Below, one piece after another: positions 56,377 through 63,961 of a DNA stretch of 64,000 nucleotides (within the stretch, counting starts at the first letter, position 1; each line of letters begins with the position of its first letter). A program made the translations under genes and the position numbers. The notes under the pieces are model-generated. The model was given only the letters and a program-made list of their open reading frames with translations, was not told where the DNA came from and made no database searches. This stretch comes from Chloroflexus islandicus (GTDB lineage Bacteria > Chloroflexota > Chloroflexia > Chloroflexales > Chloroflexaceae). The stretch is taken from the NCBI RefSeq assembly GCF_001650695.1, contig NZ_LWQS01000060.1, positions 113,928-177,927 on the forward strand, read 5' to 3'.

Positions 56377-58287
56377 ATGGCACAGAAAGCGAAAGAACTG
56401 CCGTCAGCGCCGCTCCCGTTTACGGCGATTGTCGGCCTTGAGACGGCCCGGCAGGCCCTGTTGTTGCTGGCGGTCGATCCGATGCTGGCCGGGGTGGCAA
56501 TTGGGGCTGGGGCCGGCACCGGCAAGAGCGCATTGGTGCGCGCCTTTGCCCGTATGCTGGCCAACGGGCGCGAGTTTGACCCCACCTTGCCCTGCAATTT
56601 GGTCGAGATGCCGGTTGGCGTGAGCGAAGACCGGCTCTTGGGCGGGATTGATATTGAGGCGACGCTGGCCCTCGGCGAGCGGGTGCATCGCAGCGGGTTG
56701 CTGGCGCGGGCCAACGGCGGCTTGTTGTACGTTGATAGCGTCAACTTGCTCGACGATAGCACGATCAACCACATTCTCGGCGCGCTGGACAGCGGCGTGG
56801 TGCGGGTTGAACGCGAAGGGATTTCGGTGGTGGAACCGGCCCGCTTTGCGCTGCTGGTGACATACGACCCGGCTGAGGGGCCGCCGCGCCGCCACCTGCT
56901 CGACCGGCTCGGGTTGATCGTGGCCCCCATCGGCAAAGCGCCGGTGACGACGCGGGCCGAAGTGGTGCGGCGCAACTTGCAGCCCAACCTCGATTATGAA
57001 GACGATGAGGCGTTGGTCTTGGCCGGCGTGTTGGCAGCGCGGGAACTACTGCCAACGGTGACAATCACCGAGGAGCAGATCCGGCAATTGAGCATGACCG
57101 CGTTGGCGTTAGGGATCGAAGGCCACCGGGCCGATATGTTTGCGATGCGGGCGGCGCGGGCAGCGGCGGCGCTGGCCGGACGCGACGCAGTCAGCAACGA
57201 AGACCTCGAACTGGCGGTGCGACTGGTGATGTTGCCACGGGCAACCCGGATGCCGGAAATGACGCAGGAAGAGGCGCAACCGCCGCCGCCGCCGCCGGAA
57301 CCGGCGCCGCCGCCGCCGAGCCAGCGCGATGAAGAGGACGAGCAGAACGATGAAGAGGATCAACCGCCGAAACCGCCAGACGAAGAGCTGACGGTGGAAG
57401 ACCTGATTCTGGCGGCGATGGAGACTGAGGTGCCGCCGGATATTCTCGAAACGCCGTTCACGGTGCGGCGGCGCGGGCGTAGCGGTTCACGCGGCACGAT
57501 TTCGGGCCAGCGCGGGCGGCACATCCGCTCGGTGCCGGGCCGTCCGGCGCAAGGGCGGCTGGATGTGATCGCAACCTTGCGCGCGGCGGCGCCGTGGCAA
57601 CGCTTGCGGGCCAGCGAGCACCCGCACCACCAGCACCGGCGCGGGCGCATCCATTTGCGGGCCGATGACTTGCACATCAAGAAGTACCGCTCGAAGGCGG
57701 GCACGCTCTTCTGTTTTCTGGTTGATGCCAGCGGCTCGATGGCGCTGCACCGGATGCGACAAGCGAAAGGCGCGGTGAATTCGCTCTTGCAACAAGCCTA
57801 CGTGCATCGCGACCAAGTTGCGTTGCTCGCCTTCCGCGGCGAGCGGGCCGATCTGCTGCTCCCGCCATCGCAGAGCGTCGAGCTGGCCAAACGGGCGCTC
57901 GATGTCTTGCCAACCGGCGGCGGCACACCGCTAGCGGCGGCCCTGCTGGCGGCGTATCAGATCAGTGAACAGGCCCGATCGCGCGGCATCTTCCGCACCA
58001 CCATCGTGCTGATCACCGACGGGCGGCCTAACGTGCCGCTCAAAGCTGACCCGACGATGGATAAAAACCGCCGGCTGGAGCAAGCCCGCCAAGAGGTGCA
58101 ACAACTGGCCGGACGGTTGCGCGCTGCCGGGATTGGCGCGGTGGTCATTGACACCCAACGCAGCTTCGTCTCGCGGGGTGAAGCGCAACAATTGGCGGCG
58201 TGGCTAGGCGGGCGCTATGTGTATCTGCCGAACGGGCGCGGCGACCAGATCGCCAATGCCGTGATCGCGGCGAGTGAAGAGGCGTAG
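56377..58287 (+). CDS. bchD: Magnesium chelatase subunit BchD
   Basis: A 636-aa subunit of Mg-chelatase. The N-terminal AAA+ domain keeps a P-loop-like 'GAGAGTGKSALVRAF' and 'EDRLLGGIDIEATL'; Walker B is degenerate ('GLLYVDSVNLLDD', Ser for Glu), as usual for BchD, whose ATPase is weak or absent. A Pro-rich then acidic linker follows ('PPPPPEPAPPPPSQRDEEDE'). The C-terminal integrin-like vWA domain has an intact MIDAS motif 'DASGSM' and 'TGGGTPLAAALLAA'. The ATG at 56377 has CAGGAG 6 nt upstream. The last 25 codons and the 3' flank are duplicated 411 bp downstream. Confidence 0.95.
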   Translation: MAQKAKELPSAPLPFTAIVGLETARQALLLLAVDPMLAGVAIGAGAGTGKSALVRAFARMLANGREFDPTLPCNLVEMPVGVSEDRLLGGIDIEATLALGERVHRSGLLARANGGLLYVDSVNLLDDSTINHILGALDSGVVRVEREGISVVEPARFALLVTYDPAEGPPRRHLLDRLGLIVAPIGKAPVTTRAEVVRRNLQPNLDYEDDEALVLAGVLAARELLPTVTITEEQIRQLSMTALALGIEGHRADMFAMRAARAAAALAGRDAVSNEDLELAVRLVMLPRATRMPEMTQEEAQPPPPPPEPAPPPPSQRDEEDEQNDEEDQPPKPPDEELTVEDLILAAMETEVPPDILETPFTVRRRGRSGSRGTISGQRGRHIRSVPGRPAQGRLDVIATLRAAAPWQRLRASEHPHHQHRRGRIHLRADDLHIKKYRSKAGTLFCFLVDASGSMALHRMRQAKGAVNSLLQQAYVHRDQVALLAFRGERADLLLPPSQSVELAKRALDVLPTGGGTPLAAALLAAYQISEQARSRGIFRTTIVLITDGRPNVPLKADPTMDKNRRLEQARQEVQQLAGRLRAAGIGAVVIDTQRSFVSRGEAQQLAAWLGGRYVYLPNGRGDQIANAVIAASEEA

Positions 58288-58315
58288 CGGCGCGTTACCC
58301 ACGGGCAGAGCGGTG

Positions 58316-58346
58316 TGGAGTGCGGCAGTTTGACTGCCGCACTCCA
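58316..58346. repeat. Short palindrome after bchD (loop TTG)
   Basis: TGGAGTGCGGCAGT and ACTGCCGCACTCCA are perfect 14-bp arms around TTG. It could serve as a transcript end for bchD, though no U-tract follows. The duplicate at 58727 has the reverse-complemented loop. Confidence 0.85.
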
Positions 58347-58380
58347 TATACGTTTATCGCCAGCTTGAGCGCCAGTATGT

Positions 58381-58505
58381 TGTCACTGCGAGGGGGCGTA
58401 GCCCCGCAGCAATCTCCCGCTTCAGTGCAGACCAATGGCCGACAGGCATGCTTTCCGCGCTCGCGGGGGATTGCTTCGCCGCGCGCAGCGCGGCTCGCAA
58501 TGACA
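58381..58505. repeat. CATTGCGAG-type palindromic element, copy A
   Basis: About 125 bp. It begins TGTCACTGCGAG and ends CTCGCAATGACA, so the ends are inverted repeats (one mismatch). Inside, GCAATCTCCCGC and GCGGGGGATTGC are also inverted. No coding capacity. A non-autonomous, MITE-like element by structure. Confidence 0.8.
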
Positions 58506-58623
58506 GATGAGGAGCGGGGCGAGGACACTGCGCCCCCGCAGCAAGCGCCCGCTGCGCGGGCTGCTGGCCCTCATCTTTGGCCCCTCTCCTTACCAAACGA
58601 AGTCATTCAGTGAGTTGTTACAA

Positions 58624-58698
58624 CGCTACGTGTATCTGCCGAACGGGCGCGGCGACCAGATCGCCAATGCCGTGATCGCGGCGAGTGAAGAGGCGTAG
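58624..58698 (+). pseudogene. Duplicated 3' end of bchD
   Basis: A near-identical copy of the last 24 bchD codons plus stop (ending 'ANAVIAASEEA'), 411 bp after the original at 58213-58287. The following 60 nt and the palindrome are copied as well. It has no start or upstream coding sequence of its own; an apparent 63-aa frame reads into it from repeat DNA. Confidence 0.9.
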
Positions 58699-58726
58699 CG
58701 GCGCGTTACCCACGGGCAGAGCGGTG

Positions 58727-58757
58727 TGGAGTGCGGCAGTCAAACTGCCGCACTCCA
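58727..58757. repeat. Short palindrome, duplicate copy (loop CAA)
   Basis: The same 14-bp arms as at 58316-58346, but the 3-nt loop is CAA instead of TTG, its reverse complement. Confidence 0.85.
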
Positions 58758-58774
58758 TCTGTGTTGAGCGCCAT

Positions 58775-58974
58775 TGTCATTGCGAGGGAGCGGCGGCACC
58801 CAGCACGGCAGGATGTCGCCCGACCGAAGCAATCTCCCGCTTCAGCGCAGACCAATGGCTGACAGGCATGCTTTCCGCGCTCGCGGGAGATTGCTTCGCC
58901 GCGCCCAGCGCGGCTCGCAATGACAATAGGAAAGCGGGGGATTGCTGCACCGCGCTATGCGCGGCTCGCAATGA
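58775..58974. repeat. CATTGCGAG-type palindromic element, copy B plus a half element
   Basis: Copy B (58775-58925) begins TGTCATTGCGAG and ends CTCGCAATGACA. Its centre matches copy A, including 'GACAGGCATGCTTTCCGCGC', but it has a longer variable segment. A further right half (about 58931-58974, GCGGGGGATTGC to CTCGCAATGA) follows directly. The stretch 58975-59296 contains no gene that I can support. Confidence 0.8.
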
Positions 58975-59011
58975 TATGAGGCGATTGACGCGCTATCATT
59001 GCTGCCGCCAA

Positions 59012-59044
59012 CAAAACACCGGCAACCGTAAAGGTTGCCGGTGT
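59012..59044 (-). terminator. Hairpin terminator, minus direction
   Basis: ACACCGGCAACC and GGTTGCCGGTGT form a 12-bp stem with a 5-nt loop. On the minus strand it is followed by TTTTG. It would end transcription coming from the toxin remnant at 59297. Confidence 0.6.
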
Positions 59045-59296
59045 TCGTGCCTCTGGCGCCCCGCCAGCAGAGGGAAGAGGAAGGCGGAAGAGGGGCAACG
59101 GGGAGCACAAGAGGCGATGTACAGTTTGTGAGGTTCGCTACAGTTGCCTCTCTGCTGGCGGGCAGCGCCGTCTTCACTTACCTGTAGCATACGCCTTGGA
59201 GTTACAACGCGGCAATAGTTCTTTGATCCCCTCTGCTATGACCCATGTGGTTTGCATCTATTTTTATTTACTTTACATTCATACTTAACTAATCTG

Positions 59297-59485
59297 TCAG
59301 AGGCTCAGTTCGTCAGCACGGACAATCTCTAGCAAGGAGCGATCTGGGTCTTGGGCAAATGAGGTCATGCTTGAATAATTCCGGCGGATGATAGCTTCAA
59401 TAGCGGCAGTGGGACAATGACCAACTCGTAGCCAAATGATTTTGGGCGGACTACCACGTAACATTAACAAATCGTTAAAATCCAA
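59297..59485 (-). pseudogene. Remnant of a DUF5615-type (PIN-like) toxin gene
   Basis: The 62-aa reading frame matches the C-terminal half of the DUF5615 family, PIN-like putative toxins of toxin-antitoxin systems: 'DFNDLLMLRGSPPKIIWLRV' and 'GHCPTAAIEAIIRRNYSSMT', then a short tail. Full-length members are, as I recall, about 110-120 aa. Upstream the same frame is closed by TGA directly before the TTG, so the N-terminal half is lost or broken, and no antitoxin gene is recognisable next to it. The flanking DNA is AT-rich. Confidence 0.65.
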
Positions 59486-59624
59486 TCAGCGAGTCAACTG
59501 CACCGATGACGTCCGAACTTGTTGCAGTATGGTAGCACATCAGCCTGCCACCATGCAGCAGCCGGCAAGATTGTCAGCTTGCCGGCACCCCGGCGCGAGC
59601 GCACACCGATGCGGGCCTAAGATA

Positions 59625-59633
59625 TGCTACAAT
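59625..59633 (+). promoter_or_regulatory. Extended -10 promoter for rarA
   Basis: TGC followed by TACAAT lies about 40 nt upstream of the rarA ATG. No clear -35 is seen. Confidence 0.5.
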
Positions 59634-59672
59634 CAGGAATAGTACGATCAATGGCACAGTGAACTGACACCT

Positions 59673-61136
59673 ATGCCGCCCAAACCGCGAGGCCCAACTT
59701 TGTTTGACGCGCAACGCCAACAGACGTTGCAGAACCAAGCGCCGCTGGCGGCGCGTATGCGCCCGCGCACGCTCGATGAGTTTGTCGGGCAGGGCCACAT
59801 TATCGGCGAAGGTAAGCTGTTGCGGCGCGCGATTGCCAACGATCAGCTCTTCTCGCTGATCTTGTGGGGGCCGCCGGGCAGCGGGAAGACGACGCTAGCC
59901 CAAATCATCGCCAACAGCACCAATGCCCACTTCGAGCCGCTCAGCGCGGTGAGCGCCGGAGTGAACGATCTGCGCCGGGTGGTGCAAGAGGCCAAAGACC
60001 GGCTGGGCATGTTTCAACAGCGCACCGTCGTCTTTATTGATGAGATCCACCGCTTCAACAAGAGCCAGCAAGACGCGATCTTGCCCTATGTCGAAGACGG
60101 CACGATCATTCTGATCGGCGCCACGACCGAAAACCCGTCATTTGAGGTTAATTCGGCTTTGCTCTCGCGGGCACGGGTCTTTACGCTGGAAGCGTTGCGC
60201 GATGACGAGATCGGGATCTTGATCGATCGGGCTCTGAGCGATCGCGAGCGGGGGTTGGGTGAGCTGAAGATTATGCTCGCCAGCGATGCCCGCAGTTACT
60301 TAATCAATATGTCAAATGGCGATGCCCGCACCGCGCTCAATGCGCTCGAAGCGGCGGCCCGCTCGAAGCCGCCGGCGATCGGCGAGACGCGCTTGATCAC
60401 GGTGGACGATATTCGCGATGCGCTGCAAAGCCGGGCCGTGCGCTACGATAAACACGGCGAACTGCACTTCGATGCGATCTCGGCGCTCCACAAGAGCGTG
60501 CGCGATAGCGATCCTGATGGTGCGTTGTACTGGCTGGGACGGATGCTCGACGGCGGCGAGGATCCGCTGTACATTGCCCGCCGGTTGGTGCGCATGGCGG
60601 TGGAGGATATTGGGTTGGCTGACCCACACGCCTTGCCGCAGACGATTGCCGCCCAACAGGCAGTGCATTTTCTCGGCCAGCCGGAAGGCGAATTGGCGCT
60701 GGCGCAGGCGGTGGTCTACCTCTGCCTCGCGCCGAAGAGCAATGCCCTCTACCGGGCCTACGGTGCGGTGCAGCGCGACGTGGCCGAGACGCGCAACGAG
60801 CCGGTGCCGCTCCATTTGCGCAACGCACCCACCGAGCTGATGAAACGGCTGGGGTATGGCCGCGGTTACGAGTACGCGCACGACCTGCCAGAGGGGCGAT
60901 CGGATCAAGAACACCTGCCGCCGAACCTCGCCGGACGGATCTATTATGAGCCGACCGGACGCGGTTTTGAGGCGGTGGCCCGCGAGCGGTTGGCGTGGCG
61001 CGAAGAGCGCCGGCACCGCGCAACCCCGCCGCCTGCCACACCAACGCCGGCGGAAGAGTTGGCCCCCGGCGAAGAACCACAGTTGCCGCCAGAGGATGTA
61101 CCGCCGCGGCGGCGCGGCAAACGGAGCACATTGTAG
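59673..61136 (+). CDS. rarA: Replication-associated recombination protein A (RarA/MgsA)
   Basis: A 487-aa AAA+ ATPase of the clamp-loader group that acts at stalled replication forks. N-terminal 'PLAARMRPRTLDEFVGQGHI', Walker A 'LWGPPGSGKTTLAQII', Walker B 'VVFIDEIHRFNKSQQDAILP' and sensor 1 'LIGATTENPSFEVNSALLSR' are all present. The tetramerisation part has 'YWLGRMLDGGEDPLYIARRL' and 'RMAVEDIGLADPHAL'. Beyond the usual end ('GYEYAHDLPEG'), a Pro/Glu-rich tail of about 50 residues ends in basic 'RRRGKRSTL'. It is monocistronic with an extended -10 just upstream. Confidence 0.95.
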   Translation: MPPKPRGPTLFDAQRQQTLQNQAPLAARMRPRTLDEFVGQGHIIGEGKLLRRAIANDQLFSLILWGPPGSGKTTLAQIIANSTNAHFEPLSAVSAGVNDLRRVVQEAKDRLGMFQQRTVVFIDEIHRFNKSQQDAILPYVEDGTIILIGATTENPSFEVNSALLSRARVFTLEALRDDEIGILIDRALSDRERGLGELKIMLASDARSYLINMSNGDARTALNALEAAARSKPPAIGETRLITVDDIRDALQSRAVRYDKHGELHFDAISALHKSVRDSDPDGALYWLGRMLDGGEDPLYIARRLVRMAVEDIGLADPHALPQTIAAQQAVHFLGQPEGELALAQAVVYLCLAPKSNALYRAYGAVQRDVAETRNEPVPLHLRNAPTELMKRLGYGRGYEYAHDLPEGRSDQEHLPPNLAGRIYYEPTGRGFEAVARERLAWREERRHRATPPPATPTPAEELAPGEEPQLPPEDVPPRRRGKRSTL

Positions 61137-61184
61137 GGGGCATAGCGTTGCTATGCCCTACAATGGCATAGCAGCGCTACGCCC
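61133..61184. repeat. Nested palindrome after rarA
   Basis: GTAGGGGGCATAGC pairs with GCTATGCCCTAC across a short loop, and the following 'TGGCATAGCAGCGCTACGCC' is a diverged inverted copy. The left end overlaps the last bases of rarA. Probably an interspersed repeat that may also terminate transcription. Confidence 0.65.
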
Positions 61185-61201
61185 CACCGAGGAACACAGC
61201 A

Positions 61202-62359
61202 ATGATCGACCGAGCACAAGTCGTCATTATTGGCGCAGGCGTTATCGGCGCAAGCATTGCCTTTCACTTGGCCGAGCGCGGCCTGCGCGACGTGGTTATC
61301 CTTGAACGCGAAGAGGCCGAAATCAGTGGCAGCACGGCCCGCTCGGCTGCCGGCGTGCGCCACCAATTTTCGTCGCGCACCAATGTCTTGCTCTCGCGCT
61401 ACAGCATCGAACGGCTACGCCACTTTGAGGAAGAGGTCGGCGGCCATGCCGAATTGCGGCAGGTGGGGTATCTGTTCCTGATTAACGATGAAGCGACGTG
61501 GGCGCAATATCTGCGCAACGTGGCGATGCAACGCGAGCTAGGGGTGCGGGTCGAGACGCTGACCCCGGAAGAAGCGGCGCGGTTTGTGCCGCAAATGCGG
61601 ATCGACGACCTGATCGGGGCCACCTTCGGCCCTGACGACGGTTACTGCGATCCCTACGGCATCGCGCTCGGCTATTTGCGCGCCGCCCAACGCCACGGCG
61701 TGCGGCTGCGGCGCGGGATGCCGGTGACTGGGTTTCAGATCAGCGGCGGGCGTGTGACAGCCGTAGAAACGCCATCCGGGCCGGTTGGCTGCGACATGGT
61801 GATCAACTGCGCCGGGCCGTGGGCGGGTGAAGTGGCAGCGTTAGCCGGTCTCGACCTGCCGGTGCGTCCCTACCGCCGCAACGTCTATATGACCACCCCC
61901 TTCCCAGCGATTAGCGCGCCGATCCCATTGACCATCGATGTCGGCACTGGCTTCTATATGCGGCGCGAAGGCCAGAGCATCTTGATGGGCCGCTCGAACC
62001 CAGCCGAACCAAGCAGCACCAATACTAATGTGGATTGGGATTGGCTGGAGGCGGTGATCGAAGCCGGCATCCACCGCTTCCCCATTCTGGAAACGGCAGG
62101 GTTAGCCGAACAGCAATGCTGGGCCGGCTTGTACGAAATCACACCGGATCACAACCCGATCCTTGGCCGGCATCCTGATCTAGAGGGGTATATTGACGCC
62201 AGCGGCTTCAGCGGCCATGGCATCATGCACGCGCCGGCAACCGGCCTGTTGATCGCCGAGGAGGTGATCGACGGGCGGGCACATACGATTAATATTGACG
62301 AGCTGCGGATCGACCGATTCCGCAGCGGCCAACTCGCATCCGAATTCAATGTTATCTAA
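61202..62359 (+). CDS. FAD-dependent oxidoreductase of the DAO family
   Basis: A 385-aa flavoprotein resembling the beta subunit of sarcosine oxidase, glycine oxidase and related amine-oxidising enzymes. The FAD-binding Rossmann motif is 'VVIIGAGVIGASIAFHLAER', followed by the acidic 'VVILEREEAEISGSTARSAA'. The C-terminal FAD motif is 'ITPDHNPILGRHPDLEGYI' followed by 'ASGFSGHGIMHAPATGLLIA'. The substrate is not evident. It is followed 14 nt later by a small protein gene, probably in the same operon. Confidence 0.9.
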   Translation: MIDRAQVVIIGAGVIGASIAFHLAERGLRDVVILEREEAEISGSTARSAAGVRHQFSSRTNVLLSRYSIERLRHFEEEVGGHAELRQVGYLFLINDEATWAQYLRNVAMQRELGVRVETLTPEEAARFVPQMRIDDLIGATFGPDDGYCDPYGIALGYLRAAQRHGVRLRRGMPVTGFQISGGRVTAVETPSGPVGCDMVINCAGPWAGEVAALAGLDLPVRPYRRNVYMTTPFPAISAPIPLTIDVGTGFYMRREGQSILMGRSNPAEPSSTNTNVDWDWLEAVIEAGIHRFPILETAGLAEQQCWAGLYEITPDHNPILGRHPDLEGYIDASGFSGHGIMHAPATGLLIAEEVIDGRAHTINIDELRIDRFRSGQLASEFNVI

Positions 62360-62373
62360 CGAGGTGATGACCC

Positions 62374-62619
62374 ATGACGCTTGACGAAGCGATTGCCGAG
62401 ATTCAGCGCCGGATTGCCGCCGCCAGCCCCAGCGCGGTGACACGAGTGACGCGCGTTTCCGCGGAAGAAGCTAGCATTCGCGCGTATGCTCCCGCCGCCG
62501 ACGAGCAGGCGATCAAGAATGCAACCACGGAGTTTACTATTTCCTTGTTGACCAACGAGGGGCTTGACGTGCAGGTGCTGGTGTACGACATTACCACCTC
62601 GTTGCCGCCAGAGGAGTAG
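62374..62619 (+). CDS. Hypothetical protein (81 aa)
   Basis: Not recognised. A small acidic soluble protein with an N-terminal helix ('LDEAIAEIQRRIAAA') and a C-terminal strand-rich half ('EFTISLLTNEGLDVQVLVYD'). GAGGTGAT precedes the ATG at good spacing. It lies 14 nt after the FAD oxidoreductase, so a joint role is possible. A hairpin follows downstream. Confidence 0.72.
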   Translation: MTLDEAIAEIQRRIAAASPSAVTRVTRVSAEEASIRAYAPAADEQAIKNATTEFTISLLTNEGLDVQVLVYDITTSLPPEE

Positions 62620-62649
62620 GGAATCTTTACAACACTACATCGTTATGCC

Positions 62650-62674
62650 GAGACGGCCCCTTATGGGCCGTCTC
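62650..62674 (+). terminator. Hairpin after the FAD-oxidoreductase operon
   Basis: GAGACGGCCC and GGGCCGTCTC form a perfect 10-bp stem with loop CTTAT, 31 nt after the last stop. No U-run follows, so termination strength is uncertain. Confidence 0.55.
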
Positions 62675-62745
62675 AGCACGAATGAGGCAAGATCATCTTA
62701 CGCTAAAAGCTTTTTTGGCATTGCGCGATCGAAACCCGGAATGTA

Positions 62746-63132
62746 TCACCACAGGCGGCTAACGCCATAGGCATCGAATACCGCATCACTACCGATGATC
62801 GGTATGTTCTCAATGAGACTCTGGGCAATGATCAGGCGATCGAATGGATCACGGTGGTGAAATGGCAGTGTTGCCACCCGCATCGCATGGTCGATTGCTA
62901 TATCGAGTATATTGATATTATTTCGTATGAGATGGTATGGCAGAAAAAGTTCAAAGGGCTGGTTAAGTTCAAGTTTCCCAAGGCTGACTTTAATTGCCAT
63001 TTCCCAAATGCTAGCTATACTGAGAAAGATAGTATGAGTTGGTTCGGCTATAAGATCACGCGCATGAGAACTAAGCGCTGGATGATCATCGATAAACCAA
63101 ATAAAACTATGGGTGTCAAGCAGGAGATTCAC
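62746..63132 (-). CDS. vapC: VapC-family PIN-domain toxin
   Basis: A 128-aa PIN-domain ribonuclease, toxin of a type II toxin-antitoxin pair. The acidic active site is complete: 'MNLLLDTHSFIWFIDDHP', 'LSIASIWEMAIKVSLGKLEL' (conserved Glu) and 'PFHHRDPFDRLIIAQSLIEN' with the Asp pair, then 'IIGSDAVFDAYGV'. It has the 'LLLDTH' start of the Sll0205-type subgroup. The start is a GTG whose first 17 nt overlap the antitoxin gene, indicating coupled translation. Confidence 0.92.
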   Translation of the reverse strand: MNLLLDTHSFIWFIDDHPALSSHARDLIAEPTHTIFLSIASIWEMAIKVSLGKLELNQPFELFLPYHLIRNNINILDIAIDHAMRVATLPFHHRDPFDRLIIAQSLIENIPIIGSDAVFDAYGVSRLW

Positions 63133-63355
63133 CAGTATACTCCTGAAAATCGGTTAATGGCGCATCAAAATCGGCTGCCATCCGGATCAATCCCTTGGCG
63201 CTGCCGGGGCGACGCGGTTGGCGGGGCGCATTCACTGGCACTAGCTGTACCATCTGCTGATCACCTGTCATAATAATTACATATTCACCACGTAACGCTG
63301 CTCTTATCAAATCATATAACTGTGTTGATGCAATATCGACATGCACTTGATGCAT
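63116..63355 (-). CDS. Antitoxin of the VapBC-type pair
   Basis: A 79-aa protein directly upstream of and overlapping vapC. 'VDIASTQLYDLIRAALRGEY' and 'VIIMTGDQQMVQLVPVNAP' follow the Phd/YefM layout (an S-x-x-x-L helix, then 'GE-x-V-x-I-x-x' and 'V-x-L-V-P'), the DNA-binding half. The C-terminal part ('GLIRMAADFDAPLTDFQEYT') matches toxin-binding tails of antitoxins paired with PIN toxins. GAGGG precedes the ATG. Autorepression of the pair is expected from the family. Confidence 0.88.
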   Translation of the reverse strand: MHQVHVDIASTQLYDLIRAALRGEYVIIMTGDQQMVQLVPVNAPRQPRRPGSAKGLIRMAADFDAPLTDFQEYTGESPA

Positions 63356-63535
63356 GTTCCCTCACTTTCTAGCATTGTGTCTAGTGATGCTTTCCATTAT
63401 AGCATGCTCATCGTTTTTTATAGCCTTTATTCGTTTTTGGAATGCGCATCGCTGGTTCTCTCAAGCTCTTAACCCTTTCTCTTACAAGTAGGCGAAAGAG
63501 TTCACCAGCGAATGCACCCCTTGAGCGATCCCCCC

Positions 63536-63961
63536 TCACCCCTGCTCGCCATTCATCAACACCTGCTGCAACTGCCGTTTGAGGCGGGCAAAGGCTGGAT
63601 CGGTGACGAGGGTGTACGAGCGCGGGCGGGGCAGCTCGACGCGCAGTTCAAGCGCGATGCGGGCTGGACGCGGGGTGAGGACGTAGATGCGATCAGCGAG
63701 GATGATCGCCTCGTCGATGTCGTGGGTGACGAGCAAGACGGTGCGGTCGAGCCGATCCCACAGCGCGAGCAGCCACTGTTGCAGTTGGGCGCGGGTGAGG
63801 GCATCGAGTGCGCCGAAGGGTTCGTCGAGCAACATGATCGGGCGGTGCCAGAGGACGGTGCGCAGAAAAGCGGCGCGCTGGCGCATGCCGCCTGACAGCA
63901 GGGCTGGGCGGGCATCACCCCAGTCTTGCAAGCCGAAATCGGCCAGCAACGCGCGCGCCGG
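63536..63961 (-). pseudogene. ABC-transporter ATPase (SsuB/TauB-like), C-terminal part, frame broken at 5' side
   Basis: About 140 codons of an ATP-binding subunit of the nitrate/sulfonate/taurine-type importers. The signature 'LLSGGMRQRAAFLRTVL', Walker B 'PIMLLDEPFGALDALT' and H-loop 'VLLVTHDIDEAIILADRIYV' are intact. The N-terminal part with Walker A is missing: the frame closes with TAA at 63962-63964, about 36 nt inside the window edge. Another frame across the edge reads 'LRHIIDCLELTG', which could be the original continuation, so a frameshift or deletion near 63950-63965 is likely. The rest of the gene lies outside the window, so this cannot be settled here. Confidence 0.7.

Noticed and set aside
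58507..58698. 63-codon frame ending in the bchD tail
   Set aside because: The first part is translated repeat DNA; only the last 24 codons derive from bchD by duplication, so it is annotated as a fragment.
62854..63273. Plus-strand frame of 139 codons opposite the vapBC-type pair
   Set aside because: Antisense to a complete PIN toxin and antitoxin with conserved catalytic residues; its own translation shows no domain.
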